48,569 bases of DNA from Paramacrobiotus richtersi (GCA_034698045.1 JAQGAU010000049.1:1-48569), one strand, 5' to 3'. Shown: positions 12,422-24,352, counted from the first letter of the stretch. The notes: generated from the sequence alone by a model not told the origin. Numbers and translations: made by a program.

Positions 12422-14291
12422 ATGAACATAATTGCGCAGACTTTGGCATATACTATGATCCTAGTGCCTCTTAATGCGCAACCACTAAGGGGACTAGATC
12501 TTGTTCCAAAAGACGTGCCGCCGGATGCAATGACAAATGCTCATGGACCTCAATACGGTGAATATCAAATCCAAGGCGGCATGGGTAAGCGGACATGTGT
12601 GACGCCTGTAACCGCTAAAACCCTCGGCGTTACGAATTAGCCGGTGGTATACAACATCAAGCTGTTAGTATACAACATGCGGGATCATGATAATATTACG
12701 CTTGTTTGTCTCAGAATTGTGTTGTGAGGGCCAGATTCTACCAGTTTTTAATGGATATTAGCGACATTAAACCAACAGCGCACCAGGACCGGTACACTAA
12801 GGTGCATTATTGTTTCTGATAACGGAAAGGTACAGATACTGTAGTGTCGGAAAGACGATGTGTGCGCGCAGCGTCCGCTTATCGCGCAATAGCAACGAGA
12901 AATTTAGACACAAGTCCTTCTTAAATATGATATCGAATGTCGTGTCAACCGCTTACATTGGAACATCGGACAATTGCCGGTGTCGAGTGTATGCTGCGAG
13001 TATACGCGCTGCGACTGTACGCTGCTGCATGATGTTTGCATAGTATACTCAGTAGTCTGGTCTTGATTACCAAAACTTTCTGTCTGCAAAGTGAGCGCTG
13101 GAAGTTTCCTTCTGCAAAGTGAACTTCGAGAGTTTATTTCTGCAAAGCGTACCTGGCCACCCGCACCGTATGCGGCGTATATGATGACAGATTTCAGACA
13201 TGACAACGATACTGTGCATTCACGGCAATTTTGCGCACCAACACGTTACACAGTGACGCACGGGTGGAGAGTTTGACGATGTATGGGTTAAAGGGGATTT
13301 ATGCATACTGAAACTGGAGAGCATTTCTGGCACACAAAACATCGCTACAAGTCATCATACGTATGTATCGTTCTCTGCAGATGAAAGAATCAAGGTTAAC
13401 GGAAGGGCGGACTTTGACGATTCTTTCTGCGCCTTCGAAATAAAACACGAAAATTATATCCCTGTGGTAGGAGGGTTGATCCTCTGCCGATGTGAATCGA
13501 TATATTACAACTGGCGAGCTAGCAAGCACTTTCAGCCAGTTCAGGTACGAGACTACCAAGCGACAAATTCCGAACAGTGGCAGGAAGGGGAATGGAACAA
13601 AATTGGAACGGTCTTCATCGAATCCACTGTCTGCTCACCTGGGCCGTGCTGCAAAAAAGACGTTGCGCCTCCCCCAATGCCCCCGGGATACATCCCGAGA
13701 ACGTCTCCGGGAACTACCTTGCCGCCAACAGCTGCAACAATTTCCACACTAAGTTTTATCGTGACCACAACTCCAAGCAGTACGGCATTACGCAATTCTC
13801 GGCTTTGCAGCTTATTAGGCTAGATATGCACAGGAGAGAATCCTACAAAAAATGTTTTCTTCAGGATCCCTTGGAAATGTGCCCAATCCACAGGCAGCTT
13901 TATTACCAGGCAGTCAAACTGGCCACACCGAGATGCCGCTAGTTAACGATCCAGCCCAAGGAAAAAAAGCCTCAACGGTGCCGTCAACCAGCGAAACCCA
14001 TCCGATTCCGACAAGTAAGTAGCGACTGCAGTTGGTTAACAATCACAAATACGTGGTATGAAGGGGCTTCAAAGACGTGTTACTAGAAATCATTCGCCAA
14101 AGGGTTTTCAGCAGTAGCACAGGTGTTATGAGTTATTTCCAGGAGAAGTTCTGGACCAGTATTTGTAGGCTCTTCGCTGCAACAACATCGTTTTGCCAGC
14201 AGGTTTCTTTGTGGGTAGCATCACACAGAGTAAGAAAATGCCAAACTTTCCGGTTTTTGCCGGTCTATCAGATGACAGTACAACTGGTTGA
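12422..14291 (+). CDS. Secreted protein with Cys-rich region and Thr/Pro-rich stalk, four exons, function unknown
   Basis: Model: join(12422..12584, 13381..13779, 13865..14014, 14203..14291), ~266 residues. The last exon could start at 14200 instead, adding one residue. All introns are phase 1: donors GTAAGC, GTACGG and GTAAGT; acceptors ctctgcag, ttttcttcag and ttttgccagcag. Exon 1 gives a signal-peptide-like start (AYTMILVPLNAQ). Exon 2 holds six cysteines (about 71, 90, 92, 139, 144, 145; patterns LCRCE and CSPGPCC), then Pro/Thr-rich sequence (PPPMPPGY, TTLPPTAAT) likely to be O-glycosylated. Exon 3 is Ser/Thr/Pro-rich. I recognise no family. A competing 121-codon frame in exon 2 (13577-13942) also looks plausible but has no phase-matching upstream exon. 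The last exon is the least certain. Confidence 0.5.
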
Positions 14292-14575
14292 CGGAGTGAT
14301 CGCTAGCCCTCCGTTGATCACAACAGGATGACGCGCGACCAGTGATAACGTTGGCCACTTTTTGCTTCTCTTGGTCCTGACTTCACATCTAGCCTGAATA
14401 TTTTCCCACTACTCAGAACCTACAACCCCTGAGTTATATGAAATTTGCACAACTTGTTAGCATGCGCCATGGTCGATCTGACTCGATCAGTCTGTAAATG
14501 TAAACATTTTTTTAGCGGTCTTGTTTTGGTACCAACGTGCGCAATCTACTGTAACGTAACGCTTCTTTATCTGCA

Positions 14576-15400
14576 TTGCTCGAGGATTTTCGTAACGATG
14601 AAGTCAATACTGCTCGATTATTAGCGGCGTCAATACCTCAATCTGGTGTTTGGGTAAATGCCCTCCCATCCGCACACGTCGGAAATCCATTGAACGACGA
14701 GACCCTGAAAATCTGTGTTGTGCTCATTATCAGAGCAGCCATTTGTTTCGCTCACAAGTGTCAGAAATGCGGCACACAGGTAAACGAGTTTGGCCACCAT
14801 GGTCTCGCGTGTCATTTCTCTCAGGAAGACATCCCGAGAGTGAAGTTTACCAGTGAAGTTTACCAGTGAGCCACAGTGAAGTTTACAACATCATATGCCG
14901 ATCATTGGTATCCTCCGGAAACCCATCAAAAGTCGAACCGAGAGGTACATCGCACAGTACTAATCAGCGACCGGAGGGTTACACGATTACTGATCATTGA
15001 CCAAAATTAATAAAAGAGAGTTACACCACTTTCGCATGGGAACGAGGGCTGTGTGTGGCCTGGGATTTCACTTTGTGTTGATACGGTATTTATCGGAAAG
15101 CAACGTCAAGAGAAGCTCGATCAGCGGCCGAGGATGCAGAGAAAAGAAAGGCACGAAGTTACGCATATCTGTAAGGACGATATTTATTCGTTCCAGTGGC
15201 ATTCAAGACTTTTGGTGCATAGGGTACCTCCGCCATTTCTCTTGTGAAGGAAATCGGTAAATGCCTCAAAGAACAAACCGGTGAACTTCCAGTCCAATGA
15301 ATTTCTACGGCAGCGCCTGGCCATTGTGTTACAAAGGGAAAATGCCGCGTCGATTTAGGGCACCATTGACGGAGTCACGGAGCAGAGAGATTTGAGGAAT
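14576..15400 (+). mobile_element. Decayed retroelement C-terminal region, copy A
   Basis: The frame at ~14640-14830 reads SGVWVNALPSAHVGN and a zinc-finger-like CQKCGTQVNEFGHHGLAC, a segment I associate with the region after reverse transcriptase in metazoan retroelements. From ~15035 it continues, with stops, through WERGLCVAWDFT, ARSAAEDAEKRKARSYAYL and FLRQRLAIVLQRENAAS. Internal stops and a small GTGAAGTTTACCA triplication (~14839-14890) show it is dead. Not a host gene. Confidence 0.65.
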
Positions 15401-15469
15401 TAAATTCTTTGTAGTTTTTGCCTCCTTACAGTCTGTACTTTGATGAGAAGTGTTTTCTGTATAAATACT

Positions 15470-15850
15470 GTGTCAGGATGGAAACGTCCGGATGGTCTGA
15501 CGCTCATGCCGTGGAAAGCCGGAAAGCCGCTTGTGTGGGACGTTACTGTCGCGGACACGTGTGCTGACTCCTACATCGCCCGCACTAGCACAACCTGCCG
15601 AGCAGCCGCGGATCAGCGAGAAAACAGAAGGAAACTCGTTACACCGCTCTGAGCGACCGATACTGTGTCCAGCCGATTGGATTCGAGACGATGGGGAGTT
15701 GGGGTCCCAGAGCTGCTGTGTTTTTGAAGGAAGTAGGGCGCCGAATACGTGAGAATAACGGAAATCGCCGATCAATGGAGTTTCCCCGTCAGCGAATTAG
15801 TATAGGCTAACAGCGAGGAAACGCTATTTGTGTTATGGGGACTGTGATTC
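15470..15850 (+). mobile_element. Decayed retroelement C-terminal region, copy B
   Basis: A second copy in the same orientation begins [20 protein letters not shown], then [11 protein letters not shown]. The RPD...WDVT spacing resembles a PD-(D/E)XK (restriction-enzyme-like) endonuclease core. After a frameshift it continues as QPIGFETMGSWGPRAAVF and LKEVGRRIRE. Stops follow near the end. It is homologous to copy A and to the copies at 42.3, 45.4 and 46.5 kb. Confidence 0.65.
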
Positions 15851-16373
15851 ATCCAAAGAAATGGAAGATGTGTTTTTGTTTTTGATAATTATGTGATTGT
15901 ATAATGCTGAACAATACACGTACGATATGTACAGCGGGAAAAATATTAAAGTGTTGATACGTGTGTCAGGAGTTATCGAATAAATACATACGTACGAAAA
16001 AAGCTGTTCTCTCTCCACATCATTCCGACAGGTTTGAAGTGCTAATAATATCTTGCATCTACTCTTGTGTTCACAGGTTCTCGCCCGGAATTTATTGTTG
16101 GAACAGTGTTTTGTACCTTGGTGAGCGCAGCTTTGCTGAATAATGGCTGGCTCTGCCCAGTAATGCTTATGACTGGCAGCTGTCTTTGGCTGCGCGAACC
16201 GTGAATAGTAAGATTTGTAAAGCCGAAAGCTAACGGTTTACATGCCTCATACCGTAACGTAACACAAATTAACTACAGCGACGAGGCAATATTCTGTATT
16301 TGTGGTTTGGATTACATTTTTCAAAAACGAGTTACTGCATTGTGCAACTACATGCTAGCTGTGCCCAAACCGC
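15851..16373. other. Stretch without a recognised gene
   Basis: AT-rich sequence between the retroelement remnants and a foldback element. Nothing with coding or structural support was seen. Confidence 0.5.
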
Positions 16374-17120
16374 GTCCCGACAATTCGTACCAAAAAATTT
16401 GGTACCGGCTTAATTCGTACCCAGACACTACGTATCCACCTAAATCGTACCTGGATGTTCCGTACCATAAACGACTCGTCCGTCGACTCGTCCGTCGACT
16501 CGACCTGGATGTTTTGTACGGTACGAATGTAAAATAAAAATAACAGTTTCCTGTTATTCTAAAAATAAATTGTGTTCTTTGCTTATATTCTTAGTTAAAC
16601 TATTATTCTTGGTTCGAATTCTTGCTTGAACTGTTATTTTAATTTTGTAGTCGTGGTTGGAGCATTATGTTTCAGTTCATATTCCTATTTCAGCTGTTAT
16701 TTTTGGTTTATATTCTAGATTAAACTGTTTTTCTTAGTCTAGTTTCTTGGTTTCATTAAACTGTTGTTCTAGGTTTTGTACTCTTCGTTTATTCTTAGTT
16801 ATCTCTTACTTTCTCTTGGTTTTCTTGGCTTCTTTTACTTTTTCTTAGTTTGTCTTAGTTTATTCTTAGTTATCTCTTAGTTTCTCTTGGTTTCTCTTAC
16901 TTTCTGTTAGTTTATCTTAGTTTCTCTTGGTTCCTCTTTGTTTCTGTTAGTTTCTCTTGGTTTCTCTTATTTTTCTTTTGCCATTTTCTGTATTTAATTT
17001 ATTTTTTATCGGGGTACGATGTTTCTCTGGTACGATGTGGCCTGGTACGAATTTTCTTTGGTACGAAATCTTGGTACCATTTGGCCGGTACAAATTTTCC
17101 CGGGTACGAAATGTCGGGGT
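16374..17120. mobile_element. Foldback/MITE-like element with clustered GGTACG motifs
   Basis: The left arm (from 'cccgacaattcgtacc') carries CGTACC-type motifs at 16388-16520. The right arm (to 'ggtacgaaatgtcgggg') carries the inverse GGTACGA motifs at 17020-17108. The ends pair as imperfect inverted repeats. The ~450-bp middle is low complexity, TTAGTTTCTCTTGG-like. No transposase frame is present. Confidence 0.6.
16740..16976. repeat. Pyrimidine-rich imperfect tandem repeat
   Basis: Repeated variants of TTAGTTTCTCTTGG fill the interior of the foldback element, strongly biased to T/C on the plus strand. Confidence 0.7.
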
Positions 17121-18150
17121 GCCGTGGCAAACTGACTTGCCAACGAATCCATTCACGCTGTCAGTGCCATGTGTACCGTGCACGACTCTGTTCGAAGAGG
17201 TGCCCTGCAGGCCCTTGCGGTGGGACATGCGCTTGCGTACGAGTACTGCATAAAGCAGGTTTTCCTCATGTGGCTGTAATGCTCTACTGTACGTCTATCA
17301 CAGAATATGGATTCAACTTTTTTTCAGTCCCTGGCCTCCATGATTGGTATTTTACTGCTAATGGTCCACCGGATCCGCACCCACTACCGCGGACTGGAAG
17401 CAAAAAGACAGAGTTAGTTAAGGTCATCTGGTTCAGGATCGGCTGGGATCCATTTCTGCAATCGGCTTTTGGAAACCATCAGTCTGTATGGTGCCTTTTG
17501 TTGTAGAACGCGAAGTGTGGTTCTGTTCAGTTTAATCAGTTAACTTTATGATTCGTAATCTGTGAAGGAACCGTGACTCAACTGACTCAATATTAATCAA
17601 ACTAAGAAATTCAGTACGCGCTTATAACAACAATCATTATGCCCACATATGACATATACATATATTATAACCATCAGCAGACATCGCTTTTCGTGCATTC
17701 TAGTTGTAACCAGAAAGAATTTGAATACATCGGTCAGTTTTCGATTCTTATTATAAACCAAAATCTCTGTCGCATTGGGATAGGAAAAATGAAGTAGTAC
17801 GAATCAGACATCAGCCAGTACCCAGTGAGACTCACTGAACTAGACCTCGCTGAAATTACGGCGCCGAATCAGCAGTTGATAAGTATGCCGGTATAATCAG
17901 TTTGCCGAATCCGGAATTACTAAGCGTGGCGGCCACCGACGTGGTTCTGGTCGACAGTGGTTAATTGCGGCTTCTGGCGACGTTTGTGGGCGCTGCTGGT
18001 TACTTGTGGTTGCCGTCAACAGTTGTCAGAAAACTCCATCGCTTTACCTCGGGTGTCGAAAGACACAATCCACTTGCTACACTGGAACCTGTCTACGTTT
18101 TTTCGTTGTTCGTTGTCTTTCTTACAAATCTGATCCTGCGCCGTAATTAT
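17121..18150. other. Stretch without a supported gene
   Basis: Just right of the foldback element a frame at about 17113-17245 has nine cysteines in ~40 residues (motifs CQCHVYRARLC and CGGTCAC). It has no convincing start, splice site or partner exon, so it is not called as a gene. Confidence 0.35.
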
Positions 18151-18344
18151 TTTGGTTTGCATGACAATGGATATTTGTTGCAAATGAGCCATTTGACACT
18201 AGCTTTTAGTATAAGAACCTTTATATTTGGCAACAGCCATCAACATTTCCACCAGAGTCGTGAACAGACCAGCGTTAATAAAAACCACACACTGCATGTC
18301 AAATGGCTCATTTGCAACAAACATCCATTATCTGCAAACCAAAA
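18151..18344. mobile_element. ~48-bp inverted repeat (small foldback element)
   Basis: Arms at 18151-18199 and 18297-18344 pair with about four mismatches (core 'tgcaaatgagccatttgaca'), separated by ~97 bp. The size fits a small MITE rather than a microRNA hairpin. The 182-codon frame spanning it (17965-18513) is therefore doubted. Confidence 0.7.
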
Positions 18345-21151
18345 CAAATACAGAGAGCATCTTACAGGAAAGCGATATATGTTTTCGTTCCTCTTGTGGA
18401 ATCGGCTGCCAACGGGAAATCAACGCGTTTTTGCAGGTTATGCGCACTACAGTACTTATATCGCGCTAACTGGAAATCGATTGCGGAGTTTCCACTGTTC
18501 TTCTCTGTTCTGAAAGTTGCATGTCGCGTTCCGGGGCAGAAAAGTTAGAAAACTGTTCAGCGCATACAAAGAGCTCGTCACTGGACACCGGGCAAATACG
18601 CCCTGACGGCCTTCACGGTTTCGAGGAAAGAGTGTTCACCCGTCGTCCTTCCGGTCTGGAACTGTTTAACAGTGTCGAGTGATCATAAAGAAAAGTTTTA
18701 ACCCGAATCACATGAAGCATGTACACGATAAAAGGAAAACTCATTGTAATGAGCCTTCATCTCAGCATGTGGGATCCACTTCCGTCAGATCCTTTTATGG
18801 AGCAGCAAGGTGCATGCCACAGTCAAGCAACAAAATTTGTTTTATTTCTGATTATTTTTTTATCCTTTCTCCTGAATGCAAGTATTTCGAGTATTTTAAA
18901 TTTTGCTCGTACAACGGTTTCGAATCACAACACCACAGCTCGCTCTTACGTGAAAGCAGTTATCTATTAGACAGAACAAAGCCTAATCTTGTACACTAAT
19001 TTTCAAACAGTAAACATGATTGGATTATGCTGGCATTCGGCTAACTTCTGTGGTCAGCAGCAAAAGAAGGTTCCTTGAGTTTTCCTAGATGGCGAAGGCT
19101 TCAACAATTGTATTTCCGACACATCAGAGAAACCGTGGCTAGGGCACTTCCGAACAGAACCCAGTAACCTTTAAAGTAGGATTTGTTCAAGCTAACAGCG
19201 TAAGGTTAATATATTGAACAAGACCACTCGAGCGGTACGACATCATCTGTGAAATGACACAGGTCAATTTTAGCTACGATAATTTACTGCAGCGCTTATA
19301 CCGTCACGTAAAACCTCCCATGTGATAAAGTCACATAAAGGTTGTCTACATGCACCAGTAAAGTCAGAAAAAGCGAGTGAGTGTAGAGAATTTTTTGCTT
19401 TCTGCACAGTGCAAACGGTCACAAATTAATACTATTTATTGCCGAAGTTATTTGGCGGCGGCGCTGAGCTCCAACAAAACGGCGTTGCAACAAAATAGGC
19501 TGTATTTCTCTTCATCTCAGCTTGCCATGGTACGCTGTAGTTTCTTTCAGCTTAATTAATTTAAAATGGTTTTTTAGTCCTTTTTAGTTATCTTTCTTTC
19601 CCCAGTCCTGGTCTCAGTTACAGTCAGACGGTTGCTCAATCGCGCCCTTGTGTCTAACTCCGGTTTGGTTAGAGTTAGAATGTCGCCGAAGGTTTTGTCC
19701 GCGCTCCAGTGGCGGGTGCCATTACGTTACATGATCGCTGCTTTCTACTGCTTATCGTTGCTGCTTGCCAGTATTACCATCTTTTAGCTACCTGCTGCTG
19801 CTGCTGGAGCTACGCTGGTACCTGCAGCTGCTGCTGCTGCTGGGGCTACGCTGATCAACTGAAGGGGATCTGCGCTTGTTACCCGATTTGGCTCTGGTGT
19901 ACCCTGCCCTGTAAATGTGATGCTTTCTACTACTTACCACTGACGCTTGCCAGCAAATAAATTGTCGTATTTACCTGCTTCTAATGGGGCGGTACTGTTC
20001 ACCAGTGTCCAAACTACAAAGAAAACAAATTCTCACTATGGCCCACCAGAACTAAATTAATAGTCCGGTTCACACGAAATTTTTTAATTGCTCAGATTAC
20101 CAGCTCCCGTTGCAGCAACGTTAGACTCGATTTTCTTTAGCACTGTTCTACAAGACCTTACCGCTTCCGTCCAATTTCCACGCATTCCATCCTGCAAAAA
20201 TATACTCTAGAGTGCTACAACGGCCTTTCAAACAACCAAAGAGCCTTTGGTGCTGTTTACGACCACGTGCAGAATTCGGTTAGTGTCGCCGTTACGCATT
20301 GCAGCGATGGATTTGTAATGGTTTTTATCTAGAACTGGAATCCTGCGCGTTATTACCACCAGAGACCAGATTTGTTTTTTTCAACAAAACAATTAAGTTA
20401 AAAATATGTCAAAAAAACTTGTCGCAATGAAATTTGCTATCACTTCCGCGCTCCAGGGAGTATTAAAACAGAGCTAACCGCGAATGTTCCTGATTCTCGC
20501 GGATTGCCGTATCTGCCAGCTAAAATGCTTGTAGGCAGATTTAGTTTTACAACGAAATGAGTGCGTTCGAAATCCTCTGCAGGTTTAGCAAAAAAAAGTG
20601 AGAATGTTTTCTGGCGGTTCGGTGATTTCTAGAATTATCGGTGAAATTATCGGTTCTGGCTCTTGCCTTGAGGATCCATGCTAAATAGAACCGCACCGTG
20701 TCTCATTCAACTGCCATGAATCCGCACTAGTTTGGGTGCATAATTCTTATCGAATTTTGCGCTTTGTTTCGGTCCATGACTAGGCAAGACTGATTTAGGA
20801 TGAAGGAAATGCCAAGTGTTTCAGTTTAAACAGATTTGTAGGCGCAAAAGCGTAGCATTGCGAAGACTGGTTTGTGCTACTAGCGATTTTCCCCCACGGT
20901 TAATATGAATTTTGAATGTTTCTTTGTGCCCGCGCACGTAACAATTGCCAGGTTACGTGGATCTTGTACAGAAATGGCTGCCCTATTGTACTACCAGTGC
21001 TCTCTCTGCGTCTTCCACTCAACGGTTGCAAAAAACAGTTGCATTGTATCGCCCTATTCGAAAAGCTTTAGCGCTACAGTGCACTTTAATCTCAGCAAAA
21101 CTTGACTTGCAAGATATCGTCAGAAAGAGCAGAATATTTGTCGTATTCTGA
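18345..21151. other. Gene-poor stretch
   Basis: No frame shows domain motifs or a phase-matched splice model. It includes a CTG-rich tandem duplication at 19790-19855 and a related imperfect repeat of the segment near 19738 at 19920-19955. Confidence 0.5.
19790..19855. repeat. Tandem duplication with CTG runs
   Basis: Two head-to-tail units of 30 and 36 bp, each starting acctg, containing a (CTG)n tract and ending ggagctacgctg or ggggctacgctg. Confidence 0.7.
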
Positions 21152-21301
21152 CAGTGGCGCGTTAAGACCGGTTTTTAGGGGGGCGCTAGGGAACTCCGAC
21201 AGAAGGGTCCCCCCTTCTCTTAAATTTTGGCGAACCCACCTACAGCATACCGGCTAGCGGGGCGCCACGGCGCGCCGGCGACCCCCCTAAACGCGCCACT
21301 G
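21152..21301. mobile_element. Non-autonomous hAT-type MITE, 150 bp
   Basis: Perfect 12-bp terminal inverted repeats CAGTGGCGCGTT ... AACGCGCCACTG, with further pairing of TTTTTAGGGGGG against CCCCCCTAAA. Flanks tattctga and cattctga form an 8-bp target-site duplication with one mismatch. CAGTGGCG-type ends and 8-bp duplications are characteristic of hAT transposons. No coding capacity. Confidence 0.85.
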
Positions 21302-21985
21302 CATTCTGATCCGAGATGAACAGAATCGGTTTAAAATCAAAAAAGTTATAAGCACTCAAACATTTCAAATATTATTCACTGCGTGTGCAATATGAAACCA
21401 AACTGGATGATTCCGTGTCAGGACGTTCTAATTTTTTTTCTCTCCACCGATATCTTGATAGCCAAGTTTTATTCAGTTTAAACAGCGCAGTAGAGCTAAG
21501 ACTTTTTGAACAGGGCGATGCAATTCACACTGTTTTTTGCAGCCGTTGGGTGAAAGAGGCACTGAGAGCACTGTTAACACAACAGAGCAGGCCTTCCTGT
21601 AGCCCTGTACCGGATCCACATAACCTTGCGATTATTACGTGCGCAGGCGTAAAGAAACATTCAAAATTCTGAACCCACCAAAACCGCTGCCTACATCACG
21701 GCTTGGGGCCTCAAGTTATTAATTACAGTGAATTACTCACCGCTAGGAAAATCCGCTACCTTGTTGCATAGCTCCGTATTACATACGCACAACCACTGTC
21801 CAGTCTGCGGCGAACTCAAACAAAGGGGCAGCTTGGCACTGACATTTGAAGGCACAGTTAGCGCGCCGCAGCCGGTAAATTCGAATCCCTCTGCGCAAAA
21901 AGTAGAAAAGTTAATACAAATAGTTTAAAGAATAACAAAAAACCAGCAGGCATGATTGTTAGGGCATACGCAACTGATAACTTAC

Positions 21986-22097
21986 TATTGAAATTAAAAA
22001 TGGCCCCGCATAATGGTTTTGCCCCACTACATGTAGTGGTTTCTCCACAGTTGCCGGTACCCTTGCAGTTATTGCACAATCGTGGAATAAGCAGAAG
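21986..22097 (-). CDS. N-terminal exon of a Ly6/three-finger-like protein (partial gene)
   Basis: Read on the minus strand, an acceptor with a strong pyrimidine tract (cctttctttttcag) is followed by a frame with LCNNCKGTGNC, TTTCSGAKPLC, a CxxC...C...C...C order like the first half of a Ly6 domain. It ends at a GTAAGT donor in phase 1, the phase used by the complete Ly6 gene at 4317-5723. The acceptor would be phase 0 in this frame, unlike the other Ly6 gene, and no phase-0 first exon was found. I could not find the closing C-x4-C-N exon on the minus strand below 21980. Possibly an orphan or decayed gene. Confidence 0.38.
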
Positions 22098-23148
22098 CTG
22101 AAAAAGAAAGGTGTCGAAGATTTTTGACTGACTCAACAGCAAAACATAAACTGGAAATGCTTCCGTTTCTGAACGCTTACAACGCTTGACAAGAAATCGA
22201 TATGGATGCATGCAGGTGGCCTTGTTGACAGCTCCCCCGACGCAAAACTTAATCCAAGCAGCAGTACGCTTTCCGTTTGCACTTAGCAGCTTTACACTGT
22301 GTATAATATTTTGTACCGATTGTAACTGATGCCATACACGAACATGGTACATTCAGATGCTTTTTTTAATGCAAGTGCTCTGCAGCCGGTAGCGGTTACA
22401 CGTTCTCATTGTCCAGCGATTAATAAAAAACAAATGTCAAATCAGCGGTTGTGCGCGAGAGCGATTTCGCGGGTGCACAACGGAAATAATACAATGCTGA
22501 TTTGTCGTTTGGGAGCGCGAATGCGGGCTGTCAAGCAGTAAAACCATCAATTTTCAGCAGATTTGAAAAGAAATTGCAAGATGGTTCACCTTGCAAAAAA
22601 ATGTAAAAAAACATTAGCGCCTCATTATTGGGGTCCAGCTATGTTACGTCTACTGATTCGAAGAAAAAGTCATCGGGGTATTGAACTAAAAAAATTATCA
22701 GCAAGTGGGTCACCAGCTCTTCGACATTTCCCAACCGATTGCTTGGCCAATTATCTATCTGGTAAATCAATTAACGCCAGTTTCTGTGGATTGTCATAAG
22801 TGTCGGTGAACCAAAATTGTTGCGCATTTTGCAATGATTACACCAAGTTTCGTTCCGATTTCGGATGGGCAGTAAATCGATATATTATACTGTATTGTAC
22901 AGCAATCCGTTTCTGCACAAAGACGGCGAGTAGTTCAAACACATTTCCTTCTCAGATAACTCGCCGTTGAGACAAACTTCTTGAAATGTACATGATAAAT
23001 GCACACACAATGTTGCCGTTCAGAACCCATTTCAGCCTGAGGTGTGTTTTTGAAATTTTAAAGCGAATTTCGATCCCAAAGTTGATATAAAAAAATTCGA
23101 TGAAGACGTTAGAAAGGTAAGGACATAAGGTCGATGATTTCCACTCAC

Positions 23149-23197
23149 CTGCCAGAATCAGTAACAGAAAGCCTCGTAAAACCTTTTCCTGGGCCAT
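23149..23197 (-). CDS. Candidate signal-peptide first exon
   Basis: The minus strand from ATG at 23197 encodes a 16-residue start with hydrophobic core GFLLLILA, then a GTGAGT donor in phase 1, the layout of first exons of secreted proteins in this window. It lies upstream of the Ly6-like exon at 21986-22097, but the phases do not match directly, so an intermediate exon would be needed or it belongs to another gene. Confidence 0.3.
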
Positions 23198-24089
23198 ATC
23201 CTGATTGCTTCTTTGGGAATTACTCTATTGAGGCCCGGAAGCACAGTCAGCAATTCAGACGGTAATTTATGACAGAAGAATTACAAATAACGGTATGCGA
23301 AGTGAACATGTGAATGTGTGGTTGCTGCTGTAGTATCGGTCGTAATTGTTGCTAATCTACAATTCATAGTCGCTTAACAGCTTTCACCAGACAGTGAATC
23401 GTTTTTTAGGAGGAAATCATTACATACGCGCATTACGTGAGACTACGCTAATTCATTATTTGTTTAAGCTGATAGTGTTAGTAACGCTGCTGTCGTTGTA
23501 AACCCAAGAGTCCTTAAAGGTACGACAGCACGATATAGAACGGAATGCCAAAACAATCCACGAGAAATAATAATGTTCCTTATCAGCTTCAGTAATTTTA
23601 TTACTACATTAAATATCACACTGGTAAGGAAAAACTAACACAGGTATACAACTATTATTTGGTTAACCTGACTCAACCAGCGGGTGCCGGGAACGTATTC
23701 CCAAGGAAGCGTATTTGGACAACGTCACAATAGTGAATAAACTGAAGAGTTAAGAGGTTCATTGCGATATTGACCGATAAATCGATAAATTGGGTGTAGA
23801 TTTTGTGAGTGCACTTCATTGGGGTAGCTCAATTTAAAAAAATGCATAAAACTTTCTTTCGGTGATATTACGAACGGTAGTAACCAAAGCACGAGCGGTT
23901 CTGTAACGGAGGGGCCAGACTTAGCACTCTTAAAAGATGACTTTCCGTGACCTGTGTTACGATGTGCCCTGACTTGGTTGGAGAAATTTCGTGCCTACTA
24001 GGCCCTTCACATTCCGAAGAACTGAATTAGCAGATGTATGTACTGCGCACCAGTCTGTGTTACGACCGCCCAGGTATACTTCGCATGTA
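23198..24089. other. Stretch without a recognised gene
   Basis: No supported coding frame or structure was seen. Confidence 0.5.
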
Positions 24090-24352
24090 ACCGGCAATTA
24101 TGTCCCCCCCCGCCAAAATGTCCCCCCGGACTTTATTGCCAGGTCCCCTTTGTAATCAACTCCAAATGTTTAACCCCTGAAAAAACCAGACCAGTCCGAG
24201 GACTGCCACCAAGCGCTACCACCGCCTCCGGTGAGACCACCGAAAAGTTTTCCCAAAGGTGACAGTATTGCCGGCATTGCAGGGAGTGAGGAGAAATTAT
24301 TGCCGGTAGTGTGGGGACATTATTGCCCGTGATGTTGTGGGGACTGTACCAA

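Noticed and set aside
13577-13942. 121-codon frame overlapping the Cys/Pro-rich gene
   Set aside because: It looks protein-like, but the alternative frame joins upstream and downstream exons in matching phase while this one lacks such partners; kept only as an alternative.
17965-18513. 182-codon plus-strand frame with hydrophobic parts
   Set aside because: It reads through both arms of an inverted repeat, and no splice or domain evidence supports it.
21870-21900. tRNA-like T-arm (aaattcgaatccct)
   Set aside because: No matching acceptor stem, D-arm or anticodon arm could be paired around it.
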